Under the pieces are notes generated by a model, which did not search any database, was not told where the DNA came from, and saw only the letters and a program-made list of their open reading frames with translations. The position numbers and the translations under genes were made by a program. From assembly GCA_016586335.1 (NCBI GenBank), contig BLYE01000018.1, forward strand, positions 186,001-250,000: 64,000 nucleotides of DNA, written 5' to 3'. The DNA comes from Nitzschia putrida. Lineage: Eukaryota; Bacillariophyta; Bacillariophyceae; Bacillariales; Bacillariaceae. Positions within the stretch are counted from its first letter, which is position 1; each line of letters opens with the position of its first letter. Below, one piece after another: positions 41,351-53,200 of this stretch.

Positions 41351-41977
41351 CTAGATGATATCCATCAATGGAAGCAATCCATGTGTACTTAGTTCCTCTG
41401 CTCGTTGAATCACCTTGACGACATCTGGTCGAAGCAGTTCTTGTGGCAGCATTTCTTCTTGCATTTGTGCCAAAGTCCACCATCGAGCATCCAATGCATC
41501 ATCTTGGGGAATAACGCGAGGCAATCCCGATGATGTCTTTCCAAAATACTGGGCAATCATATAATGGAAAGAAACGTCGCTTTCGTTTTGGGGGTTTCGG
41601 ATAATAGCATCCGTAAGAGTGAATGGTTCTGGATACCATTGACAATCGTGTGCCAATAAATTGGTTTCTTCTGTCAACTCGCGCTGGGCGGCTTGGAATG
41701 CCGATTCTCCCCATTCCACTTTCCCACCCGGAATGCTCCACTTGCCAGCATCGGGTTTGTTGGCCCGTTGAATCAACAAGTAATAGTTCGTCTCACTGGT
41801 GGGACACCAGGATTGCATGGTCACAGCAACGGCACCACGTGGGTAGGGAGCACTAATCATGGTAGACAGCGAAGATGATGTCAATCCAAGGGAAACTCGT
41901 TTCCTTAGAAAAGGAGCATGGAGGCTATGAGGAAGTAGAAGGCAAGATGTTCCCATGGTCACTAGCTGGTGTTTCAT
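41351..41977 (-). CDS. Nudix hydrolase
   Basis: 208 residues from the ATG at 41977. The Nudix box runs from G85 (GKVEWGE) through RELTEE (R99-E104), with the catalytic glutamates E103 and E104 present. The glycine near its end is replaced by Asn (TNL), a variation found in some active members. The first ~40 residues are Ser/Leu/Arg-rich with few acidic residues and could be an organelle-targeting peptide; a second Met at 40 would give a cytosolic form. RANKPDAGKWSIPGGKVE is typical of the MTH1/NUDT1 and ADP-ribose-type groups, which cleave nucleoside diphosphate-linked compounds. The substrate cannot be assigned. It is convergent with membrane copy 2 and divergent from the MYND gene. Confidence 0.85.
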   Translation of the reverse strand: MKHQLVTMGTSCLLLPHSLHAPFLRKRVSLGLTSSSLSTMISAPYPRGAVAVTMQSWCPTSETNYYLLIQRANKPDAGKWSIPGGKVEWGESAFQAAQRELTEETNLLAHDCQWYPEPFTLTDAIIRNPQNESDVSFHYMIAQYFGKTSSGLPRVIPQDDALDARWWTLAQMQEEMLPQELLRPDVVKVIQRAEELSTHGLLPLMDII

Positions 41978-42519
41978 TATTTCGAAAGGACGTAGTTAGT
42001 AGAGGGTGGCGGAAGGGGGCCCACAAATGCAATGAAAATGACACGTTTTTGTTTGGGAGAAAAGATCCGAAGCTTGAAGGGCGAATGGCAGTAGTAGTAC
42101 CCAAGCCCAAAATCAAGCATGTCCTCTGAGACATGTCTGAGACTCCAAGACTCAATATGTCTTGTGACTTGTATGCCCGCTTCTCTCTACGTGGTGGTGG
42201 TGGTGGTGCGCGATGATGGCAGGAGGGAGGAGGTGGTTGGACGAGGAGGAAACGAAACCACAACAACAAAAACCAATCACAACCCCGGTCACAAGTGCAA
42301 GAGACAAAAGTTTTCAGGAGAACCCCTTCGCATCCATTGAAAGGAAATAGGCTACTACCATTGTTGACAAAACAACATTCAATATTAGTCCACAAACAAT
42401 ACTGACTTTCTAAACAGTCTCCAGGTACACCAATAAAAAGTATTCAGAGGGTGGATGATCTTGCTTTCTTGGATGGAAAACAAAAACATCAGTCATAGAC
42501 GACATTGAGAAAAAAAGGG
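41978..42519. other. Divergent promoter region, nothing recognised
   Basis: About 0.54 kb between the Nudix and MYND genes, with a short GTGGTGGTGGTG run near 42190. Confidence 0.5.
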
Positions 42520-44133
42520 ATGAGTCAATCAACAACCAATTACAGACAAACACCGACCTATGCCGCCAAACGTCCGTTACAATCGGTGGGGTGGCCTCAG
42601 GTTCAACCTCCTTCCACCGCCACGGATAGTTCTTCTAGTGAATCGGATATGACTCCCTTGGAACAGGAACAGCAAATTGTACAACTCTTGCGAAGCCAGT
42701 TTAACACCAGTCATGGTGATGATGTCACCAGACAAGAATTCTATTTTCAAGAGAGGTTGGTAGCCTTGGAATTGGGAGATGAATTGTCGGCTATGCTGCA
42801 GTCCTTTTCCTCCATGGTGGAGGACACTCCTGACGACGATTTGGAAGCTTCCTTCTCGGGTGGTTTGCATGGAGAACTCTCTGCGGCCATGTTGGTTCGC
42901 ATGGTAGAAATTTACTATGTCGGACAAGGTCTCCTGGTTTCGACGTGTTTGTCTCCATACTTTGCTAGCTTGTACAAACTTGTCCGACCGTTTGGAGAAC
43001 ACCTCAACAAGCAAACCGGTGCCAAGGCGCCGGAATCGTTCGAGACGAATATACAAAGTGTCCGTCATGTGTTTGAGCGCCATTTCAGTGGTCTGCTCTT
43101 TTGTCGGGCCTTTGGATACTGCTTGGTTCGATTGGAACAGTACCGACAGCAACAACATGAACCAATCCAACCGTCGTCTTCAGACTCTTTGCTCGATGCA
43201 TACTGTGTCGCACTGTATTCGGTCAAGTTGCTGGAGGGAAAAGTGGATGAATTTTTGAACATGGAGTTTGGAGACATTGTGGAAGAGGAGCTTGGAATCT
43301 ACAAGAGTGCCAATGTGGATTTGGCGGCAGATGATCTGCTCTGGTGCTTTTCTGATCTACTTTTGCAACTTGGATTGTGCGTCCGCAAGCAGTTGGGAGC
43401 CGAAGCTATCAATCAAATGCTCGAAAAGGCCTATGAAGGAGGAGTGGTTCAGGAGGAACTCCTCATTGCACAATTGGCAATAGAGATTCGACCAGAGAGC
43501 CCAGTGAGCTTCCTCTCCTCCTATCTGGCGACCTATGATTTGAGTCGACTGGTTTCGGCAGATTTCAAAGACAATTGGTTGAAAGCAGTCCATGAGTTTG
43601 TCCTTCATGGATTGGCCGCCTCCAAGAGTTGGGGTGATCCCTACTATCAATACACATTCTCAGTGATTTCTGCCTATTGGATGCCTACCATCACCTACGC
43701 ACCTACACCCTATTGCTATGCAGATATTCAACAACGCATGGCCGAAGCTAGCCGATGCAAAGAGTCCTGCAGGAATGAAATTCCGGATCATTTGTTTGCG
43801 ATTGGAGAACGCCACGAGACACTCTTACGTAAGCTGATCTCCCGGTATCGTCAGAACTTGGGTCCGGATCATACCAATCTACCCCCTTTGGTTCACCCCC
43901 TCAAGTATGCTGCTGGTGATAGTGTCCAGGAACCAAGGCCTACACCGGACCATGTATGTGACCATTGTGGTAAGGCGGTCGTCAAGAAGTTGACGTGTTC
44001 CAAATGTGGCAAGGTCAACTATTGCAACCGTCAGTGTCAACTTGCTCATTGGAAAGCAGGGCACAAATTGCAATGCAAACAGATCTCGGCGTCCAGCAAA
44101 TCAAGTGGAAAGCAGCCACTTCGTGTACAATAA
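42520..44133 (+). CDS. MYND zinc-finger protein
   Basis: 537 residues, one exon; the ATG at 42520 is preferred to an upstream TTG. The C-terminus (~480-519) is a MYND zinc finger: CDHCG, then CSKCG, YCNRQCQ and HWKAGHKLQC, with the expected eight Cys/His ligands. The preceding ~450 residues are predicted helical (for example LRSQFNTSHGDD, SAAMLVRMVEIYYVGQGL) and are not recognised. MYND fingers mediate protein-protein contacts, commonly with proline-rich peptides, in regulators and methyltransferases. There is no SET domain here, so it is likely an adaptor. Confidence 0.87.
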   Translation: MSQSTTNYRQTPTYAAKRPLQSVGWPQVQPPSTATDSSSSESDMTPLEQEQQIVQLLRSQFNTSHGDDVTRQEFYFQERLVALELGDELSAMLQSFSSMVEDTPDDDLEASFSGGLHGELSAAMLVRMVEIYYVGQGLLVSTCLSPYFASLYKLVRPFGEHLNKQTGAKAPESFETNIQSVRHVFERHFSGLLFCRAFGYCLVRLEQYRQQQHEPIQPSSSDSLLDAYCVALYSVKLLEGKVDEFLNMEFGDIVEEELGIYKSANVDLAADDLLWCFSDLLLQLGLCVRKQLGAEAINQMLEKAYEGGVVQEELLIAQLAIEIRPESPVSFLSSYLATYDLSRLVSADFKDNWLKAVHEFVLHGLAASKSWGDPYYQYTFSVISAYWMPTITYAPTPYCYADIQQRMAEASRCKESCRNEIPDHLFAIGERHETLLRKLISRYRQNLGPDHTNLPPLVHPLKYAAGDSVQEPRPTPDHVCDHCGKAVVKKLTCSKCGKVNYCNRQCQLAHWKAGHKLQCKQISASSKSSGKQPLRVQ

Positions 44134-44481
44134 ACGTACAGCTACAAATCATAAACTAGACCAATGTTCAATTTCCTTCTTCTAGTCAATGCCGTTTGTG
44201 GATAGATATCAATTTGAAAATCAAAGAACTGAGTTTCAGAACACGACGACAAGAAGTATTTGCAGTTCAAGGTAAACGACCCAGCGGTTATCAAACAAAA
44301 CGTTCTAGTTGCATTCTCTAGCTAGTAGGCATCACACAACTTGGCCGACTGCAACCCTTCACGACCAAGCGTTGCATTGCGATCCATGACAAACGGTGTC
44401 CAGCCGAGCACCAATCCCTTCCTCCCCAGACGGAATAACAGAACTGACGACCCGACTGTACTAGAAGTATCGCATTTGCGC
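44134..44481. other. Convergent intergenic region, nothing recognised
   Basis: About 0.35 kb holding the 3' ends of the MYND and aldolase genes. Confidence 0.5.
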
Positions 44482-46003
44482 TTACTTGAACATCATCTTG
44501 ACAAGGCAAGTGGCAGCGGATCCGATAACGGCTCCAGCGGCAACAAGAACGACAGGGCTAGGTCCGGTGATAGGCTCTCCGATCTGAGGGTATCCAGGCT
44601 CGTCCTCGGTAGGGTTGAATTTTCCAGTGGTAGAAAGCTTCTCGCAACTGACCATGACACGCTTGACCATGCTCTCCTCGGCCTTTCGGACCCAAACACG
44701 AGGATCGTAGAACTTCTTGTTTGGTTTGTCGGCACCATCGGGGTTTCCGATTTGTCCTTGGAGGTAGTCACGCTTTTCCTTCTCGAAGAGGCGAAGACCG
44801 TCCCAGTAAGCCCACTGGGTATCGGTATCAATGTTCATCTTGACAACTCCGTTCTTGACGGCAGTTTGGATCTCCTCATCGGTGGATCCAGATCCTCCGT
44901 GCATGACAAGGAAGATGGGCTTTTCCAACTCGGACTCGAGCATCTTCTTGGCGTAAGCTTGGTGTCCTCCAAGACGCTCAGGGGAAAGCTTGACATTTCC
45001 GGGCTTGTAAACTCCGTGGACGTTTCCGAAGGCGGCGGCGATGGAGAACATGGGTCCGATAGGGGCAAGAGCCTCGTAAACAGAGAAAACTTGCTCGGGG
45101 CTGGTGTAAAGCTTTTCGGGGTCGACGTTCTCGTTGTTGACACCATCTTCCTCTCCTCCAGTGATACCGATCTCCATCTCGAGCCAGATCTTCATGGGGA
45201 CCATGCGCTTGAAGTATTCAACGCAGATAGCAATGTTTTCCTCATCAGGCTCCTCGGAAAGGTCAAGCATGTGAGAGGAGAACAAAGGCTCTCCGTACTT
45301 GGCAAAGAATTCCTCGTCGGCCTTGAGCATACCGTCGAACCATGGAAGAAGCTTCTTGGCGCAGTGATCAGAGTGCAATACAACAGGGATTCCGTAGTAC
45401 TTGGCGACGGAACGGACGTGCATGGCAAGAGCAACAGATCCGGCGGCAGCGGCTTCAGGGGTCTTGACTCCCTTTCCAAGAACGAAGGCACCTCCTCCGT
45501 TGGAAACTTGGATGATGACAGGGGACTTGGCCTTGCGGGCGGCCTCCATGACAGCGTTACAGGTGGAGGAACTGCAATCCAAAAAGAGCAATAAAACATG
45601 TCAGAACCTCCAACTACGACAAATTCAAACAATACATTTTCCGACCAAATCTCCCAAATTCAGAACTCTATAGAATAGATTCCAGGGAGCGAATTTGCAA
45701 CCGATATAGAACGATTTCCCATGTAGTAGTACCAATCTGAACACCGAGAATTCGAACAAAACTCATCCAAAATCCAACACACAGAAAATACTACAGGGTA
45801 ATATCGTCGTTGCCTGCATCTTCGCATCCAGTTTCGCCGATTCAAGACTCTCTCAGATTCACAGTCAAAAAGAAAATAGAAACCTACCTGGTACAGTTCA
45901 CAGCAGGGATGGCATATCCGTTGGTGCGAGCATGCTCCAAAAGCTTGAGGAGGTTGTCACCGGTGACAACTCCAGAAGGGACAACGTCGTTGAGGGAAGC
46001 CAT
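44482..46003 (-). CDS. Class II fructose-bisphosphate aldolase with C-terminal hydrophobic tail
   Basis: Exon 1 is 45888-46003 (MASLNDVVPSGVVTGDNLLK...) and exon 2 is 44482-45571. The 316-nt intron joins in phase 2 to restore PAVNCTSSSTCNAVMEA, giving 401 residues. Class II (metal-dependent) landmarks are VLHSDHCAKK (zinc histidine and catalytic Asp), EMEIGITGGEEDGV, NVHGVYKPGN, LVMHGGSGSTDEEI and VKMNIDTDTQWAYWDG. The enzyme interconverts fructose-1,6-bisphosphate with glyceraldehyde-3-phosphate and dihydroxyacetone phosphate. There is no plastid presequence, so cytosolic. After the catalytic domain, residues ~375-401 (PSPVVLVAAGAVIGSAATC) form a hydrophobic segment ending in KMMFK, unusual for this enzyme and suggestive of a tail anchor. 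Confidence 0.92.
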
Positions 46004-49000
46004 TGTTGAATTTGCTGCTGAAGGTTGGAATAGATCAAGAAGCGATTTCTATGAGAGGAAGAACGACGAAGCGATTTTGAGGCATAGTCACAAGCCCGTA
46101 CTGCAGCGTAGACTTCCTACAGATGCGAATTCACCCAACTGCGAAGCGATCGCCTGGCGTTGGATCTTTCCTACCTGTTCGGATTCCTCGAAATATCCTA
46201 CCGTAGTAGGAGAATGTACATGCAGATTCTCACTATTAATTTAGCTGTCTCAGAGACAGTGACCTGAGTTCGCGAATCCTTTCTGTGCGACGTCAGTTCG
46301 TTTTCATTGGACAGAAATGAGTCCCTCACCCACAAGCTTTCCTACTAAGCCTACGTGGTTAGGACACCACGCCAACGATATCTTTCCGGTACTTGATTCG
46401 CGAGGTGTTCCGATTTTCCGGATGATGGACGGCATGTGCCATCACTTGGTTGATGGGTGCTATTTTTGCAACTGCATCGGAATACTTTCTTCCGAAGGTG
46501 AGTCAAACCTCCCAAGCTGAATCTGCAGCTACTGTAATTGTCATCCAACCCATCATCATGCCGCATTGAAGACGGGGCGCCAAAAGAACTGAATAGGCGA
46601 TCAAGACCATGGAGGCAGCCCCTACTACCAGTATGGTTGTTTCCTTGAGTCTTGTGTTCCCGAAAATGCGTGCGGCTACATTATTTCCGAAGGGCAAAAT
46701 AGATGCAGGCTGCTTGAAATGACAATTTCTTGCGAATGTGTCTGCCGTCCTTGAGGTGACTGCCTCGTCGTCTCTACTCAGAGGTGTGTCCCTCGGTGAT
46801 CCAAGCGTTCCTTGTGGAACAATGGGAGGTCAATGGACGGACAGTATAAATTCGTCTTGTTGGTCGAGAACGGTTTCCATTTCTCAACCACTCTTTGAAA
46901 AATTCTTTTTCCTGGTTCTTGGAGAGCAGCAGCAATTCATTGCAGGAATGACTCGACAACCTGATTGATGCACCTAACGAATCGAAAATAAATACGCAAA
47001 ATGAGATGTTGAATGGACGGCAATACTTTCAAGCACGATATGACTCCTGAAATACCACAAAAAGTGGTATCCTTTGCCATCCAATCGATTCCCTCTGGGG
47101 GCTGAAAAAAAGAATGTTTGTCAATGTCAATCATCTTGACTCCAACATCCAGAGTGATTCCCCCTTTCAACCTTGACAACAACAATTATGGAACTCACCA
47201 CTCTCTCGAAAGGAAACGTATGGTCGTACCCTTCCTATCCGACAGATCTAATACCTGGAAAGAGAAATAAAAGTGTTGGACTACTGGAAAAATTGCCACA
47301 GGCCACCTGATGCAGACATGTGTCTCCCTCAATAGCTCAAATACTCTAGGGGTCGAAAAAATGGATCAGGCGTCAAGGCCGCCCCGAAGGACTAAGCTCG
47401 CCGAACCGAGTGTAGAACCCCAAATAGATAGCTAAATTGGGAGATGCTGTGAAACAGACAAAAGACAAACATACCTTGTAGAATAGCATAACACTTTGTG
47501 ACCACTATGGTCCACTCTCCTGTAGATATATCACTCTAACAAGTAAGGAAAAAGGAAATGTGAGCGTCCACCTCTAGGATAAGAAAATACAGACGAGTCT
47601 TCCATCCACTCTCTAGGGGACACAGTAACAAGGACACTGGCACCTTTCTCGCCGCAAAACGCGACAAGTCCGGAGCGTGAAAAAAGTGAACAAGCCAGTA
47701 TAACCACGGCTTGACAAAACGCCCAGAACGGGCGCTTCACCGTGCCAACTCATTCGGGGTCGTATCCTTGCGATACTCTTCCACAAACGTAACGGACTAC
47801 ACATTCACGGTTATAAATAGGTTGTGTATCCTGACTAATTTGTGGAGGGGAACGGGTATCCTGCAGCCAACACCATGGTACATACCTTCTCTTCTTTGGG
47901 GAGGGATCAACAAGACCACCAAATGTATCAATGCGGACCTTTCCATCAAGAACCTAACTGTTTGTTGATTGCAAGCACAGTACAGTAAATACAGCACAAA
48001 CAAGATTGTGTCAGGGAGACAATGAATAAAGTGTCCGATCACTAGTGACTTTGTCTTGGATGGACAACACAAGAAAAAGTGTCTGGGAACGGAAAATGGC
48101 GCAAAAACCACTTTTTTCTCTAGCGATCCTGTCATCCAAACATAGTAATAGTAGTACTGTAGTAGTATGTAACCAGAGCCTTTGCAGGCCCTGTCATACT
48201 ACGTACTACTACAAGTGATGATATCTCTCTCGAAAAAGACAGGGAAAAAGCCTTTTCCGAGCATGATATCCTAGATCGCAGGATGGTACCGTACTATACT
48301 GTACTGCACTGTATACTACGATACCATCCGTCATGGCATATTGCTGTCATTTCCTCCTTTCGTTAGTTTTGAACCAACGTGTGGTTCAAGGCATTGGTCA
48401 CCTTATGGGTTGTCCCTTCACCCCTTCCTCATCATCATAGTAAAGCACGCTCTCCACCGCAAACGGAATTTTTTGTGGATGGTGGTGGTGGTCCTCCTCC
48501 TCGAGAGGGCCAGACGCCAGCACCAACTACTGTCCGTCGTCACACCTACCCATCCAAAGAAGTACCTGGAGGTACAAGAAAGACCTTGGGTCGTGTAGCA
48601 TGTCGCAGGGTCAGACGTCGTTCAGCGGCGTGCACTTGCTGGCGTGAAATGTACAAGTACCTCCATGTAGATAGTATAACTGCAACTGCCAATGATTTCA
48701 CTATGGCAATGCGTGCTTTGTGTATCTGGTGTTGTATCGTATATAGATCGTTTCTGTAAGTAAAATAACGTATATTTACTTGTTTGGACATTGTCGAGCC
48801 TGGACTCTTTTTTCAAGGATGGAACGACGATCCTCCTCTCTCGCAAAACCGCTGCTGGCACACACACGCACACTCACACTCCCCTGTTGTGTTGGACTAC
48901 TTCTTGAGGTGAGTGCTTTTCCAGCGGTTTGTAGAAGAAAGAACTGGTTTTGGTTTCTTGACATCCAGAGGAATCAGAGCAATGAGCTTGTGTTGTTGGT

Positions 49001-49207
49001 TGTGAGGAAAGACGGGGAGACAATCTCTTTGGGATCGTGTGTGTGACAGAGTCATCGCCATGGTCTCTCTCCGGAAGCGGGGAGCTGCGCGCTACGTAGA
49101 TTGTACACAAATTTCGTACTGTGAACTCACTCGCCTGTTGTTGGATCCAAACAATTCGTGTTTCTTTCCAGATTTGTTGTTCGTTCTTGCCCTACTTTTA
49201 AGTTAAA
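46004..49207. other. 3.2 kb without an assembled gene; probable unresolved spliced gene(s) on the minus strand
   Basis: Good splice-like signals occur on the minus strand: GTATGT at 47474, CTTTCCAG at 47255, GTGAGT near 47200 and a TTTTTTTCAG acceptor near 47102. Between them a short open stretch encodes VLDLSDRKGTTIRFLSRE. A minus frame around 46505-46830 is open for ~107 codons without an ATG and contains a hydrophobic segment (TTILVVGAASMVLIAYSVLLA). I could not join these into one protein without stops. A plus-strand TATAAATAG lies at 47812-47820. A Pro/Arg-rich plus frame near 48,430-48,600 is open but not assigned. Confidence 0.45.
48151..48211. repeat. Imperfect inverted repeat
   Basis: The left arm at 48151-48169 (GTAGTACTGTAGTAGTATG) is nearly complementary to the right arm at 48194-48211 (CATACTACGTACTACTAC), with a ~24-nt loop. 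It could form a hairpin and lies in a region with no assigned gene. Confidence 0.5.
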
Positions 49208-49817
49208 ATGTCTGTCGAAATGGAAACCTGCCCGGCCTCTGCGCCCTTCTTTGGGTTCATGGGAGTGACCTCTGCTCTGGTGTTTGCGAACATTGGAGCT
49301 GCTTACGGAACTGCCAAGTCTGGAGTTGGAATCTCTTCTATGGGAGTAATGAACCCTGGACTCGTCATGCGTAACATTATTCCTGTTGTCATGGCTGGAG
49401 TTTTGGGAATCTACGGTTTGATTGTTGCCGTCATCATTCAAGGTTCTATTGTTGCTCCCCAAAATGGATTGAGCCAATACTCTTTGTACACTGGATTTGC
49501 TCACTTGGCTGCTGGCCTTTGCTGTGGTTTGTCCGGACTTGCTGCCGGTATGGCCATTGGAATTGTTGGAGATGCTGGAGTCCGCGCTGTTGGACAACAA
49601 GAGAAGCTTTTCGTTGGTATGATTTTGATCTTGATTTTCGCTGAGGCTCTTGGACTTTACGGTACGTCGGCTTGTTGGGTATTGTTATATGTTATGATGT
49701 GTTGTTGGTATGTTTAATGTCGGTGTACTCACTTTCCCTCCTTCCATCAACGTTACAGGACTTATTGTGGCTCTTATCTTGTCGCAAAACTCTTTCCAAT
49801 GCGACGGAAACAACTAA
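49208..49817 (+). CDS. V-type ATPase proteolipid subunit c
   Basis: Exon 1 is 49208-49661 and exon 2 is 49759-49817; the intron is 97 nt, GTACGT...TTACAG, phase 1. The protein has 170 residues and four membrane helices. Diagnostic segments are FFGFMGVTSALVFANIGAAYGTAKSG, MAGVLGIYGLIVAVII, HLAAGLCCGLSGLAAGMAIGIVGDAG and ILIFAEALGLYGLIVALIL. The conserved proton-carrying glutamate is E146 in the last helix. The subunit forms the rotating c-ring in the V0 sector of the vacuolar H+-ATPase, moving protons into vacuoles and other acidic compartments. Length and key residues are normal; the N-terminus is slightly longer than that of yeast subunit c. Confidence 0.96.
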
Positions 49818-50279
49818 TTTAACTCCGCAAGGGGGTTTTGCAGTTTATGCAAAAGATCATGTTCAGCGATTGTTCCTGATAGTAGTGAATACAAATATCC
49901 AGCTCTTTTCCTCTTGTTGCATACGTAGCAAGATGCTTCTAGCGGTAGCTACCGGTAGAGTAAGATGGTTTCAGGATATGTTTATTGTTGTAAAAGACCC
50001 TCGTATAGTTCTTCTCGTAGCTTCGGAGGTTTGCAACTCGGAGTGGGGTCCGTTGGATCGTTCCACTCTTGTGTTCGAATAAGTCAAAGACATCGTGTGG
50101 TGGCAGGCAAAATTAGCCACAAACCACGACGGGTTTTTGTGTGTTGTTGTCGTTGTCTTGTAGACACTGCACGAAACGTTATTACAAGTGGGTTGTTGCA
50201 ACACCAGCACCAAATCTAGAGGTAGAATACTCGTACTCGTGCTCGTACAGTAGTACTGCATTGGTTGGTGGGTGACATC
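49818..50279. other. Intergenic, nothing recognised
   Basis: About 0.46 kb between the V-ATPase and AP-3 genes, containing the 3' UTR of the first and the promoter of the second. Confidence 0.5.
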
Positions 50280-53200
50280 ATGACAACGATGATGGGGACT
50301 TCGGTCGCTGGATCCGCCGACCCAACGTCCATGTTGAACACGCAGTTGGCCTCTGCCTTGGCCACGTTGGGAGATGCTCAATTCTGGGAAGAAACCATTA
50401 GTCCCTCTACGATCCGTAGTGAACTCAGTGCCAGCGATCCTTCCAATCCCAATTCGACGCCTACCTTGCTCAAGGGAATGAAGTGGTTGTTGGCGAGTAT
50501 CTCCAAAGGTCGGGATGTCTCCGACTTTTATCCTCATGTCGTCAAGTTGGTCGGTGCTACCAATATGGAAGTACGAAAGATGGTATACATGTACCTTGTT
50601 CAGTACGCAGATCATGATGCTACCACACGAGAACTTTCTCTCTTGAGTATCAACTCCTTTCAACGGGGTTTGGCCGATCATGAACAATGGATCCGAGCGT
50701 TGGCGTTGCGTGTACTTTCCTCGATTCGAATTCCGGATATCATTCAAATCCAAATTTTGGGTGTCCAAAAATGTGCCAAAGATAGGAGTCCCTATGTTCG
50801 CAAATGTGCGGCCAATGCCCTAGCCAAGTTGGCCCCACGGTGTGATGAAAGTCAACGAGAAATGTTGTTGGATGTCATGAAAGACTTTTTGGACAATGAT
50901 ACGTCTACCATGGTCTTGAGTACGGCCATGGTGGCTTTTTGTGAGTTGTGTCCGACACGATTGGAATTGTTGCATGCTAGTTTTCGAAAGATTTGTCATT
51001 TGTTGACAGATATGGATGAATGGGGTCAAGTAGTGACCCTTGATGTGTTGAGTCGCTATTGCCGGACCTTTTTCAAGGCACCGCGAGGATGGAAGGGTGG
51101 AACAGCCGAAAAGATTGATCAATCGCGGCGTGTGCGAAGGAAAGTGGTTGGAAATCTACCTGGAGGTGTTGCGGGGAATGCTGCTGCCGATGCAGGTGCT
51201 GGACCGTCTCTCAATATCATGGGGGGGGGATCATCTACCGATACTCCCCTCTCCATCCCAGCTCCAACATCTGCAGGAGGGGGTTTCACGGATACCAAGC
51301 CTCAAAAGATCAAGCGACGCGTGGTTCAAAAGGGTTTCTATTCAGATGATGAAGATGAAAGTACTGAAGAAGAAGTCTATGCCGAGACTCCCTTGGGTCC
51401 TGCCATGTCTACAGCAACCGCCATGCGCCAACGCAATATCCTCGGTCTACCCGGAGTCGTCCAGCCCATTGCTGTTAATCCTGAAGCCGATGAAGATATG
51501 GATTTGGAAGAAGATCATAGACTCTTGCTCCAATCTGCTTCACCCTTGCTCAAAAGTCGCAACGCTGGTGTTGTTTTGGGAGTTTGTTCCCTCTTGTACT
51601 TTTGCGGTGTCTCAAGTGTCAAGACCCGTTCGGCAATTGGCAAGGCCTTGGTTCGCATCCACCGCAGTCGTCGGGAGATTCAATACGTTGTCTTGACGTC
51701 CATTCGAACATTGGTGACGGATTGTCCTTCGGCCTTTGCACCCTATTTGAATGACTTTTTTGTCAAGGTACGTACGATTTGGCTGCCTGACCTATACAGA
51801 TTTGTTTGTGCTGTTTGGTGTAACTGTTTCTGACCAACTTTCTTGTTCATCTTTTTTGCTACAGGCTTTAGATCCCCCACAAACACGCATCATCAAAATT
51901 GATATTCTTGTTTCTCTTGCCTTGGAACCTGCGGCCATTGAAGCCGTTTTGGAGGAATTGAGGACCTATATTCGCAGTGGAGACAAAAAGTTTGTGTGTG
52001 CTGCCATTCGTGCTGTCGGACGCGTGGCGGAATTGGCGCGTATTGTATGCGATCGTCACGGCCAAAAGTCTGGCGATTTGGCCAAGGAGCGAGGGATCGC
52101 CAATCTCATTGCCTTGGATTGTTTGTATGGGTTGGTGCTTGTCACACAAACGGACGATTGCAAGGTGGTGGTTGGTGAGGCTGTGTCTGCCATGCGGAAT
52201 ATCCTGATCATGCTCGCTTCTGATCTTAGCCCAGAAGGTACGGTGTTGACAGTCAAGGATCCCAATCAAGTGCAGAGTCAGGCTTTGCGACGTACTTTGT
52301 TGATGCTCGTCTATACTCTATCCAAGAAGGGACCACAACCAGAAAAGCTTGGAGGAGACGACGACGATGATGATGAAGTACCAGCTCCTTCAGCCTTGGA
52401 GACTCTTTCCTTTGATTTGCCTCCCAATGCCACGGCTGCAGCCATGGCGATGATTGGAGATTGGTTGTCCGCCAGCGAATGTGCCGTTATTGCCACCCCC
52501 ACTATGGATGCAAGTGCCAAATCCAAAATGCGACAAGAGCTTTTGCGTCTCATTGACAGAGCCTTCCCTGAGTTGGATTCGATGGTCCGGAATCAAGCTG
52601 TTCATTTTGCAACCAAAACCATGTTGGCCTCGGTTGGCGCTAACCCTGTGTCAGCGACGACCATGGAAGTGGTATTGTGCGAACACATTCTATCCATGGG
52701 ACGTATCGATGTGAACCCCGATGTCAAGGATCAAGCTCGTATGGCTAGTGCCTGGATTCACCAAATTCTTGGACTCAAGTATGATTTGGACAATTTGGAA
52801 GTGCAACTTGCCACCTCCAAGCAGTGGAATGTTTCCGAGGTGAAAGCTATGTTGCTTCAGAACAAGGAGGCACCATCGTATCTTCCAATTGACGATGAAG
52901 CTACCGTCGACAACAACTCGTTCCGTTTCGGAACATTGAGTAGTTTGGTGGGCCATCAGGCCCGTGGAACCTATCTGCCATTGCCAGCTTGGGCCACCAA
53001 GAACAGTCCTTCCTCGCTCCGTGATCCTGTCGCGGCAGTCAAAGAACAAGTTTCTGGCGTTCCGGCCTCCAATCCTGCATCAAGTACTGTTGGTGTCGGC
53101 AGCGGAGGAGGCTTCTATGATGATGGTGGCGATTCCGATTCGGACAGCAGCAGCAGTAGTAGTAGCAGTGAGAGTTCCTCAGATGAATCGTCCGATGGCG

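Noticed and set aside
44341..45594. A 417-codon plus-strand frame
   Set aside because: It is antisense to the class II aldolase and reflects that gene's strong codon bias; it has no domain of its own.
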